This document shows positions 34,719 through 42,100 of a stretch of DNA of 64,000 nucleotides, in pieces. The notes beneath the pieces were generated by a model. It had not been told where the DNA came from. It did no database searches and was given only the letters and a program-made list of their open reading frames with translations. Origin of the DNA: Henriciella sp045287255 (GTDB lineage: Bacteria > Pseudomonadota > Alphaproteobacteria > Caulobacterales > Hyphomonadaceae); the NCBI RefSeq assembly GCF_045287255.1, contig NZ_CP137142.1, forward strand, positions 2,294,001 to 2,358,000. Direction: 5' to 3'. The position numbers and the translations under genes are program-made. Within the stretch, counting starts at the first letter, position 1; each line of letters opens with the position of its first letter.

Positions 34719-34735
34719 ATACGGGGTATGGGTAT
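34719..34735 (-). promoter_or_regulatory. CsoR-like half sites upstream of the DUF305 gene
   Basis: ATACGGGGTATGGGTAT holds GGGGTAT and GGGTAT copies of the CsoR half site 16-32 bp before the DUF305 start. The arms are not a good palindrome, so this is a weak candidate. Confidence 0.4.
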
Positions 34736-34774
34736 ATAACAGCGGCCCGCCTAAATGGTTCCCGGGTCTAATAA

Positions 34775-35200
34775 TCAGGGACTTTGAACAGCATCTCGCA
34801 TGAGAAGGAAAATGAGAGAGGCGGAGCACGAGATCAGAAGAAATCCGTTGAGAGATTCTAGGCCAGCCAGAAAACGCAAATGTCCGGTAGGATAGATGTC
34901 GCCTAGACCTAAAGAGGTAAAGTTTACCAGCGAGAAATAGAATATATCCATGAAATCAAAAGGTCGGGTCTGCCCTTGAAATCCTCCGAGGTTTAAGACA
35001 GCCGCGACGCGGAACCCAAACGAATAAATCAGTGCTTCAAAGATATGTGCGAAACCAGCGCCGGTGATGCCTCCGACGACATGGAAATTGCCAGGGAGAG
35101 CAGCGCCAGTCAGTCTTCTATGTAGCTGAGTTAAAGCAATATAGTGAAAGCTGCTGACAATGAAAAAAAGGATGAAACCGATCATGATCGCGTAAATCAA
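34775..35200 (-). CDS. Two-helix potassium-channel-like protein
   Basis: Protein of 141 residues with an N-terminal helix, a pore segment and a C-terminal helix. The filter-like sequence F-T-S-L-G-L-G-D-I-Y-P aligns with the K+ channel filter T-x-G-Y-G-D, with Leu in place of Tyr. No cytoplasmic ligand domain is present. The gene overlaps the permease stop by 4 bp; TTG 35200 has GGAG 7 nt upstream, while ATG 35185 lacks a ribosome site. Why a small ion channel belongs to a copper ATPase operon is not known. Confidence 0.8.
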   Translation of the reverse strand: MIYAIMIGFILFFIVSSFHYIALTQLHRRLTGAALPGNFHVVGGITGAGFAHIFEALIYSFGFRVAAVLNLGGFQGQTRPFDFMDIFYFSLVNFTSLGLGDIYPTGHLRFLAGLESLNGFLLISCSASLIFLLMRDAVQSP

Positions 35201-36528
35201 TGATCGTCTCCATGCGGTGTCGCTTCGACTTGCTTGTCGCGATAGTTTGAGAGGTAAAACTTCTCAAATCCGAATACGACCACCATTCCGACGAACGCAA
35301 TCATAATAATCAGCGGGTCACTCTGTGCTTTCAAGACAAGGAACGCGGCAAGCGCTGCAGCATCGAGACAGATTGCACTGATCAGAATGAACGGATTTGC
35401 CCCGACATCTTTACGCATATGGCGCAGCACGCCCCAATGGATAATGATATCCATAACTAGATAAAAAATGGCGCCGAGCGACGCGATGCGGCCGAGATCA
35501 AAAAACGCCGCCAGCACACCTGCTGCTATTACAGTATAAACCAGCGTGTGCCTTTGAACGTCGCCCGGCATACCGAAATGGCTATGCGGAATGATCTTCA
35601 TGTCTGTCAGCATGGCGAGCATGCGCGAAACGGCGAACACACTCGCTAGCAGCCCCGACGCCGTTGCAATTATGGCGATTGCAACAGTAAACCAGACGCC
35701 ATACTCGCCAAGTGCCGGGCGTGCGGCTTCGGCCAGAGCATAGTCTTTCGCTTCGACAATTTCGGGGATTGTGAGTGTTGAGCCCACCGCAAAACAGACC
35801 AGAATGTACACGACGGCGCAGATTGCGAGCGAAAACATAATTGCGCGCCCGACATTCTTCTCCGGTGATTTTACTTCATCGCCGCTGTTGGTGATGGTGG
35901 TGAAGCCTTTATAGGCGAGGATCGCCAGCGCAACACCCGCCATAAATCCGCCGACTGATGTTTGTTCGCCGGGCGCCGAACTTTGACCCGGCTGAAAAGA
36001 GAATCCGGCTGCATACAGTGCGATCAGCGCGAAAACCAGGATGCCTCCAATCTTCAGCGCCGCTGTGATTTTCGAGACGCTTCCGATCACCTCATTGCCT
36101 GCTATGTTGATCAGAAATGCTGTAAAGATCAGCCCGATCGCGAGGATCGGCACGAGTATCCCACCTTCAACTCCGAACAGTTGAAGCGTATACGTTCCGA
36201 AAGTCCGCGCGACGAGGCTTTCATTGATAATCATCGAAAACGCCATCAGCAGCGCCGCGCCGCCAGTAACCGTCGTCGGGCCATAAGCTTTTTTCAAAAT
36301 CATCGCGATCCCGCCCGCGGACGGATACTTATTCGAAACCTTGATGTAAGTATAAGCACTAAACGCGCTGATGACGGCAGCGAGCATGAAGGCTGCTGGA
36401 AACAGTGTTCCAGAAAACTCTGCAACTTGGCCAGTCAGTGCAAATATACCAGCCCCGATCATGACGCCAGTGCCCATGGCTACTGTGCCCGCAAGTGTAA
36501 GGCTGCCCTTTTTGTAGTCGGATTTCAA
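35197..36528 (-). CDS. APC-family amino-acid permease
   Basis: Protein of 443 residues with about 12 membrane helices. The APC hallmark G-T-G-V-M-I-G-A-G-I-F-A-L-T-G is near residues 18-32, and E-V-K-S-P-E-K-N appears after helix 6. Such proteins take up amino acids or amines with protons. It starts 19 bp after the Cu-ATPase and overlaps the channel gene. A copper-linked permease could import a thiol or copper-chelating amino acid; this is inference. Confidence 0.87.
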   Translation of the reverse strand: MKSDYKKGSLTLAGTVAMGTGVMIGAGIFALTGQVAEFSGTLFPAAFMLAAVISAFSAYTYIKVSNKYPSAGGIAMILKKAYGPTTVTGGAALLMAFSMIINESLVARTFGTYTLQLFGVEGGILVPILAIGLIFTAFLINIAGNEVIGSVSKITAALKIGGILVFALIALYAAGFSFQPGQSSAPGEQTSVGGFMAGVALAILAYKGFTTITNSGDEVKSPEKNVGRAIMFSLAICAVVYILVCFAVGSTLTIPEIVEAKDYALAEAARPALGEYGVWFTVAIAIIATASGLLASVFAVSRMLAMLTDMKIIPHSHFGMPGDVQRHTLVYTVIAAGVLAAFFDLGRIASLGAIFYLVMDIIIHWGVLRHMRKDVGANPFILISAICLDAAALAAFLVLKAQSDPLIIMIAFVGMVVVFGFEKFYLSNYRDKQVEATPHGDDH

Positions 36529-36547
36529 AATATACCCCCTCAGCCTA

Positions 36548-38767
36548 TTACAGCCTTAATGCCCGCAATCGCAAAGCGTTCCCGATGACCGACACGGATG
36601 ACAGACTCATGGCCGCTGCTGCGATCATCGGGCTGAGCAGCAGTCCGAAAATCGGATACAGCACGCCTGCTGCAACGGGGACGCCGAGCGAATTGTAGAT
36701 AAAGGCAAAAAACAGATTCTCGCGGATGTTGCGCATCGTTGCGCGGCTAAGCTCGCGGGCTTTCGCGACGCCGAGCAGGTCGCCTTTTACCAGCGTCACC
36801 CCGGCGCTTTCCATAGCGACATCCGTACCGGTGCCCATCGCGATACCAACATCGGCTTGGGCAAGCGCAGGCGCGTCATTAATGCCGTCGCCAGCCATGG
36901 CGACACGCGCGCCGCTCGCCCGAAGCTCCGAAACAATCCGGTGCTTGTCTTCAGGGGAGACGTCCGCATGAACTTCGTCAATGCCGACTTTCGCCGCAAC
37001 GGCTTTCGCTGTGGTTTCATTGTCGCCTGTCAGCATGACAACTTTCAAACCCTGAGCATGAAGCCGGCGAATAGCTTCGGGTGTTGTGCCCTTGATCGGG
37101 TCTGCGACGCCGATCAGTCCGGCAAAAACGCCATCGACGGCGACAAACATGACAGTCTGTCCTTCTGCGCGGTATTGATCTGCCGATTGGCCAGATGCTT
37201 CCGACCATGCGTTGATCCGCTTCATCATTTTTGAATTGCCGATAGCAACTTGCTGTCCGTCAACATTTGCCTGCGCGCCTTCGCCGGTGACTGATTCAAA
37301 TTCAGTTGCAACTTTGCGCGGTGCATTTCTGTCTTCGGCGCCCCTCACAATTGCCTCAGCAAGAGGATGCTCGCTTGATCTTTCGACAGCCGCGACAAGA
37401 CCCAAAAGCGTTTGTTCATCAAATGCTTTAGCAGACTGCACGAGAACGAGTTCGGGGCGACCGAGCGTCAACGTACCCGTCTTATCGACGACGACCGTGT
37501 CGACCTTTTCGAAGGTTTCGAGTGCTTCGGCATTCTTGATCAGAACGCCATTGGACGCGCCTTTACCGGTGCCAACCATAATCGACATCGGTGTCGCAAG
37601 GCCCAAGGCGCACGGGCACGCAATAATCAGAACGGCCACCGCGTTGACCAGAGCGAAAGCCAAGGCCGGGTCCGGCCCGAATAATGACCAGACAAGGAAG
37701 GTTAGTATGGCGATGATGATGACAGCCGGTACGAACCAGCCGGACACGGTGTCGACAAGACGCTGGATCGGCGCCCGTGAGCGCTGTGCTGCCGCCACCA
37801 TCTGCACAATTTGCGATAGCAGCGTATCTTCGCCGACATGAGTCGCTTCCATCACAAGCGAGCCAGTTCCATTGACTGTGCCGCCCGTCACGCGGTCGCC
37901 TTCCGTCTTATCGGCGGGAACTGGCTCGCCAGTCACCATGGACTCATCGACAGCCGAGCGGCCTTCAAGGACCTCGCCGTCCACGGGGACCTTTTCACCG
38001 GGTCGAACGCGCAGGCGATCGCCGGGGCGGACCTCCGCAAGATCAACTTCTTCCTCTGATCCATCATCGGTAATCCTGCGGGCGGTTGGCGGTGCGAGCT
38101 CCAGCAAGGCGCGAATGGCACCCGAAGTTGCACTGCGGGCGCGCAGCTCCAGCACCTGTCCGAGAAGCACCAAGGTCACGATGGCAGCGGCCGCTTCAAA
38201 ATAGACGGCGACGGTTCCGCCATGCCCACGAAAAGAGTCCGGGAACAATCCAGGCGCGAAGGCTGCAACCAGCGAATAGACATAGGCCACACCAACGCCC
38301 ATCGCGATCAAAGTGAACATGTTCAGACTGCGGCGTTTGACGGACTGCCATCCGCGAACAAAGAACGGCCAGCCGGCCCAGAGGACGACCGGCGTTGCAA
38401 GGGCGGCCTGAAACCAGACCCCGAACGTAGGATTGACCAGATTTCCGAGCGGATTGCCCGGAATCATCTCAGCCATTACGAACGCGACCAGCGGCACTGA
38501 CAGAACGAGCCCGACCCAGAACCGCCTTGTCATATCATCAAGTTCGGACGTGTCTTCTTCGGCGGTGACAGTTTCCGGTTCGAGGGACATGCCGCAGATG
38601 GGGCAGCCCACATTTGACGTTTCGCGCACTTGCGGATGCATGGGGCAGGTCCAGACCGTGCCGGAGTAATCCGAAGGGATATGGTCATTGTCTTCGTCAG
38701 GCGCGGCCGCAGCTGAATGGCAATGATCGCCGTGATGATTGTGATGGGAGTGGTTGTGCTCAGTCAT
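36548..38767 (-). CDS. Cu(I)-exporting P-type ATPase with HMBD N-terminus
   Basis: Protein of 739 residues. A His-rich start (H-N-H-S-H-H-N-H-H near 4-12) is followed by a heavy-metal-binding domain (C-P-M-H-P 41-45, C-P-I-C-G-M 55-60) in place of the usual HMA domain. Then come the P1B core: C-P-C near 383, D-K-T-G-T-L-T near 427, an H-P pair in the nucleotide domain, G-D-G-I-N-D-A-P, and a last helix with M-S-L-S-S, typical of Cu(I) pumps. It exports copper to the periplasm, where the copA oxidase can act on it. It is often called copA or actP. It is in one operon with the DUF5676 gene upstream and the permease downstream. Confidence 0.95.
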   Translation of the reverse strand: MTEHNHSHHNHHGDHCHSAAAAPDEDNDHIPSDYSGTVWTCPMHPQVRETSNVGCPICGMSLEPETVTAEEDTSELDDMTRRFWVGLVLSVPLVAFVMAEMIPGNPLGNLVNPTFGVWFQAALATPVVLWAGWPFFVRGWQSVKRRSLNMFTLIAMGVGVAYVYSLVAAFAPGLFPDSFRGHGGTVAVYFEAAAAIVTLVLLGQVLELRARSATSGAIRALLELAPPTARRITDDGSEEEVDLAEVRPGDRLRVRPGEKVPVDGEVLEGRSAVDESMVTGEPVPADKTEGDRVTGGTVNGTGSLVMEATHVGEDTLLSQIVQMVAAAQRSRAPIQRLVDTVSGWFVPAVIIIAILTFLVWSLFGPDPALAFALVNAVAVLIIACPCALGLATPMSIMVGTGKGASNGVLIKNAEALETFEKVDTVVVDKTGTLTLGRPELVLVQSAKAFDEQTLLGLVAAVERSSEHPLAEAIVRGAEDRNAPRKVATEFESVTGEGAQANVDGQQVAIGNSKMMKRINAWSEASGQSADQYRAEGQTVMFVAVDGVFAGLIGVADPIKGTTPEAIRRLHAQGLKVVMLTGDNETTAKAVAAKVGIDEVHADVSPEDKHRIVSELRASGARVAMAGDGINDAPALAQADVGIAMGTGTDVAMESAGVTLVKGDLLGVAKARELSRATMRNIRENLFFAFIYNSLGVPVAAGVLYPIFGLLLSPMIAAAAMSLSSVSVIGNALRLRALRL

Positions 38768-38789
38768 ATCTGGGGCTCAAGAAATGACA

Positions 38790-38816
38790 GCCGCACCCAC
38801 TTAATTCGGGTGCGGC
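38790..38816 (-). repeat. Intercistronic hairpin before the Cu-ATPase gene
   Basis: GCCGCACCC (38790-38798) and GGGTGCGGC (38808-38816) are perfect inverted repeats in the 61-bp gap between the DUF5676 gene and the ATPase. No T run follows, so an mRNA-processing or stability role is more likely than full termination. Confidence 0.5.
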
Positions 38817-38828
38817 GGTCTGTTGAAG

Positions 38829-39077
38829 TCAGGAAGATTTATTGAAGCGATTGTAGAGCGGTACGAACACCAGAGCGATGTACCAACCATAGAGGTAGGA
38901 CTCGACAAGTCCTATCCCGAAACCAATCGGGGTCAGGAATTCAAAACCGGGCAATAGATCTTCCCAAGCGCCGTGCATATGCAGAGACGGAGGCATGACC
39001 AATCCCCAGCCAATGCAGATTAGAAACGTAATTGCGAGAAACAGGGACATTGCGTGTCCTACAGATGCGATTTTCAT
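38829..39077 (-). CDS. DUF5676-like small membrane protein
   Basis: Protein of 82 residues with two membrane helices (about 8-28 and 50-75) around an M-P-P-S-L-H-M-H segment that could bind copper. Proteins of this kind regularly precede copper ATPases. The start has a GGAGAT site 6 nt upstream, and a perfect CsoR operator lies about 70 bp upstream. Confidence 0.75.
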   Translation of the reverse strand: MKIASVGHAMSLFLAITFLICIGWGLVMPPSLHMHGAWEDLLPGFEFLTPIGFGIGLVESYLYGWYIALVFVPLYNRFNKSS

Positions 39078-39137
39078 TTTTCATCTCCTTCAGAATTTGG
39101 CGCCGCAATGCTTCGTCAGTGTCGTATCGACGAATAT

Positions 39138-39172
39138 CAAATAATACCCCTAGGGGGTATATGCAAGGGCGA
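39138..39172 (-). promoter_or_regulatory. CsoR operator and promoter of the Cu-ATPase operon
   Basis: ATACCCCTAGGGGGTAT (39144-39160) is a near-perfect palindrome of the CsoR type. On the minus strand it fills the 17-bp spacer between TTGCAT (-35) and TATTTG (-10). Confidence 0.8.
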
Positions 39173-39191
39173 GCTTCGACTTTCCTGTCGT

Positions 39192-40259
39192 TCAGTTCTT
39201 GGCCAGCCTTCCAGCGGTGCGACCGCGTGTCTTGAGCCTCAAGGCAGGCTTCTCGATCAGATGCCACGATGCTGCTGCAACGATGATCACGAGCGGCGTA
39301 GACACTGCGAGGAGTGCGAGCGGTTGAATGCCCGGAATGAGGAGCAGCAGGCTCTGCAGTATCGGATAATGCCAAATATAAATCCCATAGGAATAATCGG
39401 GCATGGTCGCGATACCGGCGACTGGTTTCCTCAGCAGGCCAAAATGCATTAGGGCTGCGGAGAGCATGATATTGGCGAGGGTTTCTCCGATGAAGCTCCA
39501 ACCAAGGAGGAGGAAACCGCCAACAGCAATTGCGACCGAAATCCAGCCGGCGCGACGCAAAACGGGAAAATGCCACAGCGTCATTCCGAGAAGGAATGTA
39601 GTTGTGAATCTGAATAGCGAGATAACACCACCCGGTACAGCATCCAGCCCTGGTAGGAACTGTAGCGTCAAATAAATGGCCTGCGAGAATACTAGAGTCG
39701 TCAGCACCCACCAGCGATTCTTCAGCAATCCGACGAAGTAGCCTAGTCCCGCAAGCACATAAGCAAGCATTTCATAACGGATCGTCCAGAGCGACCCATT
39801 AAAAATCGGGTCAGGTGAAGTTGCAAATACACCGCCCGGCGCGCTCAGTGGATCGCCCATCAAAAGGACACGGACCACGTAAGTCCAAGACTCTGGATCA
39901 GCCAGATAGCTAAGTCCTCCGGGCGTGCTAAATGCAGGCCCGAATAGGAATAAAAGGGCCAGCATCAAGATAATCAGCGCCGGATAAATCCGCAGCACTC
40001 TTGAACGCGCATACCCCTTCAGATCATTGCGGGTCGCAAGGCTTTTCGCGATCAGCAGTCCGGACAGGATAAAAAACCCGTTCACGGCCAAATAGCTGAG
40101 TGTCCAGTCGTGAACTCGCGTGGGCTCATACCCTGTGGGAATCATCCAAGCATGACCGATGACGACGGACAGAGCCAGCCCCCAGCGTAAAAGCGTGAAA
40201 TGGTTCGCCCCGAAAAGCGGGTCCGTTTCCGAACCCGCTCTGTTTGTAGCAACAGACAT
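39192..40259 (-). CDS. Membrane acyltransferase 3 family protein (copy 2)
   Basis: Protein of 355 residues with about ten membrane helices, closely related to the protein at 22830-23876. Shared segments include D-P-L-F-x-x-N-H, A-V-N-G-F-F-x-L-S-G-L-L-I, K-S-L-A-T-R-N-D-L and P-D-Y-S-Y-G-I-Y-I-W-H-Y-P-I. The active His is in V-V-I-G-H-A-W. It is the last gene of the copAB operon, 3 bp after the DUF2231 fusion gene. The repeated link to copper operons suggests acylation of an envelope component as part of copper tolerance, which is inference. Confidence 0.88.
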   Translation of the reverse strand: MSVATNRAGSETDPLFGANHFTLLRWGLALSVVIGHAWMIPTGYEPTRVHDWTLSYLAVNGFFILSGLLIAKSLATRNDLKGYARSRVLRIYPALIILMLALLFLFGPAFSTPGGLSYLADPESWTYVVRVLLMGDPLSAPGGVFATSPDPIFNGSLWTIRYEMLAYVLAGLGYFVGLLKNRWWVLTTLVFSQAIYLTLQFLPGLDAVPGGVISLFRFTTTFLLGMTLWHFPVLRRAGWISVAIAVGGFLLLGWSFIGETLANIMLSAALMHFGLLRKPVAGIATMPDYSYGIYIWHYPILQSLLLLIPGIQPLALLAVSTPLVIIVAAASWHLIEKPALRLKTRGRTAGRLAKN

Positions 40260-40262
40260 CGG

Positions 40263-41279
40263 TCAGCGCCGCCGCGCTCGTGTCGACGAATGCGTATGTG
40301 CCACTTTCCACACGCCATCGACCTTCCGGAAAATCCAGGTCTGCTTTCCGGTCCGGTCGAGAGTTTCGCCGGAGCGACTAAGCGTGCCGCCAACCGTGGT
40401 GTCGGATACAGCCCATGCGAACTTATCTCCTTCAATATGAACCTGAAGGTTAGACATGCCGAGCGTCAGATCCGGGATAGCGTCTTTTTCTGGCTCGACA
40501 TGATTGAGAACGAGATCATCAAGACCTGTATTCTCACCCCCGGACTCAAAATAGCGAGCACCGTCCCAATCCAAAAAATGTTCCCGAAATGGCGCGCCGT
40601 TTCCAGTTTCCCAACCTGTTTGGATGTCGGACATGATCTGGCGGATGGCCTGCTCGTCGTCCGGCATATTTGAATCATGGTGACCATCAGAATTGTCATG
40701 TCCTGCAGGAACTAACAAATCTGCTTCGCTGGGATCTGGCTCATCTCTGTCCGCCGCATGCAAGTGACTGTCTTTTTCCTGCACCGCTTCGTCGTCACCG
40801 CCATGATCGTGATCATGACCGTTGCCCGTACTCGCTGGGAGACTTTGTACGCCTAAGCCATATTTGTAGACGATTGTGCCGCCCCACCAGGCAGTGACAG
40901 ATAGCAAAAATGCCGCGGCAGCCATTGTGGCAGCAAAGAGCCCGCCGGGCGCTTTCTCGCGGGAGAACCAACGCCACGAGCCAAGCGCCAGCACCAGCAA
41001 ACCCGAGGGCACCGCCCAGTTTCGGTGCGTTGTCATCGCTTCGTGGGATGGAGCATCATGTGCGACAGTGTAGTAAGCGTAAAAGCCAGCGGCGATTGTC
41101 GCAATGACTGCAACAGCCGCTATGGCGAGCATCCAGTCAGCCGCTGGTTTCAGACTGTCGCGCCAGCCACCCGCAGGCAGAAGCCTGCAGGCAAGATAGG
41201 CAAGTGCGGATGAAACAGTTAGCGCGTAGGCGAAATGCACCAGCACCGGATGAATATTGGGTTCAATAAATCCTCCCAT
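40263..41279 (-). CDS. DUF2231 membrane domain fused to an NTF2/SnoaL-like domain
   Basis: Protein of about 338 residues. Residues 1-150 are a DUF2231-type four-helix domain with I-H-P-V-L-V-H-F-A-Y-A-L. A linker of about 55 residues is rich in His and Asp (H-D-H-D-H-G-G-D-D, G-H-H-D). Residues about 210-335 resemble SnoaL/DUF4440 (NTF2-like) folds: D-E-Q-A-I-R-Q-I-M at the start and W-I-F-R-K-V-D-G-V-W-K-V-A-H at the end. GGAGG precedes ATG 41279, so the upstream ATGs are rejected. The function is unknown; the linker may bind copper. Confidence 0.85.
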   Translation of the reverse strand: MGGFIEPNIHPVLVHFAYALTVSSALAYLACRLLPAGGWRDSLKPAADWMLAIAAVAVIATIAAGFYAYYTVAHDAPSHEAMTTHRNWAVPSGLLVLALGSWRWFSREKAPGGLFAATMAAAAFLLSVTAWWGGTIVYKYGLGVQSLPASTGNGHDHDHGGDDEAVQEKDSHLHAADRDEPDPSEADLLVPAGHDNSDGHHDSNMPDDEQAIRQIMSDIQTGWETGNGAPFREHFLDWDGARYFESGGENTGLDDLVLNHVEPEKDAIPDLTLGMSNLQVHIEGDKFAWAVSDTTVGGTLSRSGETLDRTGKQTWIFRKVDGVWKVAHTHSSTRARRR

Positions 41280-41290
41280 GCTCACCTCCA

Positions 41291-42100
41291 TCAATACCAG
41301 GTGCGAAGGCCGACGAGGAACACAGTCTCGTCAGCTTCGCCGCCTGCAGCTTCGATGAAGTCTTTAGTGCCGCCGAATGCGCCTTGCCATTCAACGCCAA
41401 CGTAGGGCGCGAACTCTCGCTTGATCTCATAACGAAGCCGCAATCCGGCATCGATTGAGTTCAGGCCCGATCCGGTTCCGCGCTCAGGTATATCCTGCGC
41501 CGCAAGATTCGCTTCGACACGCGGCTGCAAGACCAGCCGTTGCGTCAGCAGCAATTCGTACTCCGCTTCGATCCGGGCGGTCAGATCGCCTTTCTCACTG
41601 ATGAATGCAGAGGCATCGACCTCGAACCAATAAGGCGCAAGACCATTCAGCGCGACAACGCCATGGGCGAGCCTATCAGGTTCGATGTCATAGCGAACGC
41701 CGCCTTGCAGATTCCAGAAGGGGGCGACCGCGCGAGAATAGAGCGCCTGGATTTCAGCGTCATCGACGCCATTTCCTTCGAGCGAAGCGCGACCTTCAGT
41801 TTTGATCCAGAGTTTATTGACGTCGCCGCCCCAGTTCGCCTGTCCGTTCCAGTAGAGCGTATCTTCATCGCCGCCCGTCTGGGCCTCAAGCTGATTGAAT
41901 AGAACGTAAAACGTCTTCTGATCACCCCCTTCAGCCAACACGTCTTCACGTGCCTTGGTCATCGCCTCTTCACCATAAATGGCGTCGGCCTGGTTCCAGG
42001 GCGGAGTGTCGGGAGCTTCCTGAGCGAGAGCTGGTGTTGCCGCAAGGCTCAGAGCGATTAGGCCCAAACCAGCGGTTCTTTTTAGAGAAGAGGTCGTCAT
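41291..42100 (-). CDS. copB: CopB/PcoB outer-membrane copper protein
   Basis: Protein of 269 residues with a signal peptide ending A-L-A-Q and a beta-barrel part typical of CopB/PcoB (W-x-G-Q-A-N-W-G-G-D-x-N-K-L-W-I-K-T-E-G, later L-R-L-R-Y-E-I and A-P-Y-V-G-V-E-W). It lacks the long Met-rich N-terminus of some homologues. CopB works with the CopA oxidase in copper tolerance at the outer membrane. It shares one base with the copA stop. Confidence 0.93.
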   Translation of the reverse strand: MTTSSLKRTAGLGLIALSLAATPALAQEAPDTPPWNQADAIYGEEAMTKAREDVLAEGGDQKTFYVLFNQLEAQTGGDEDTLYWNGQANWGGDVNKLWIKTEGRASLEGNGVDDAEIQALYSRAVAPFWNLQGGVRYDIEPDRLAHGVVALNGLAPYWFEVDASAFISEKGDLTARIEAEYELLLTQRLVLQPRVEANLAAQDIPERGTGSGLNSIDAGLRLRYEIKREFAPYVGVEWQGAFGGTKDFIEAAGGEADETVFLVGLRTWY

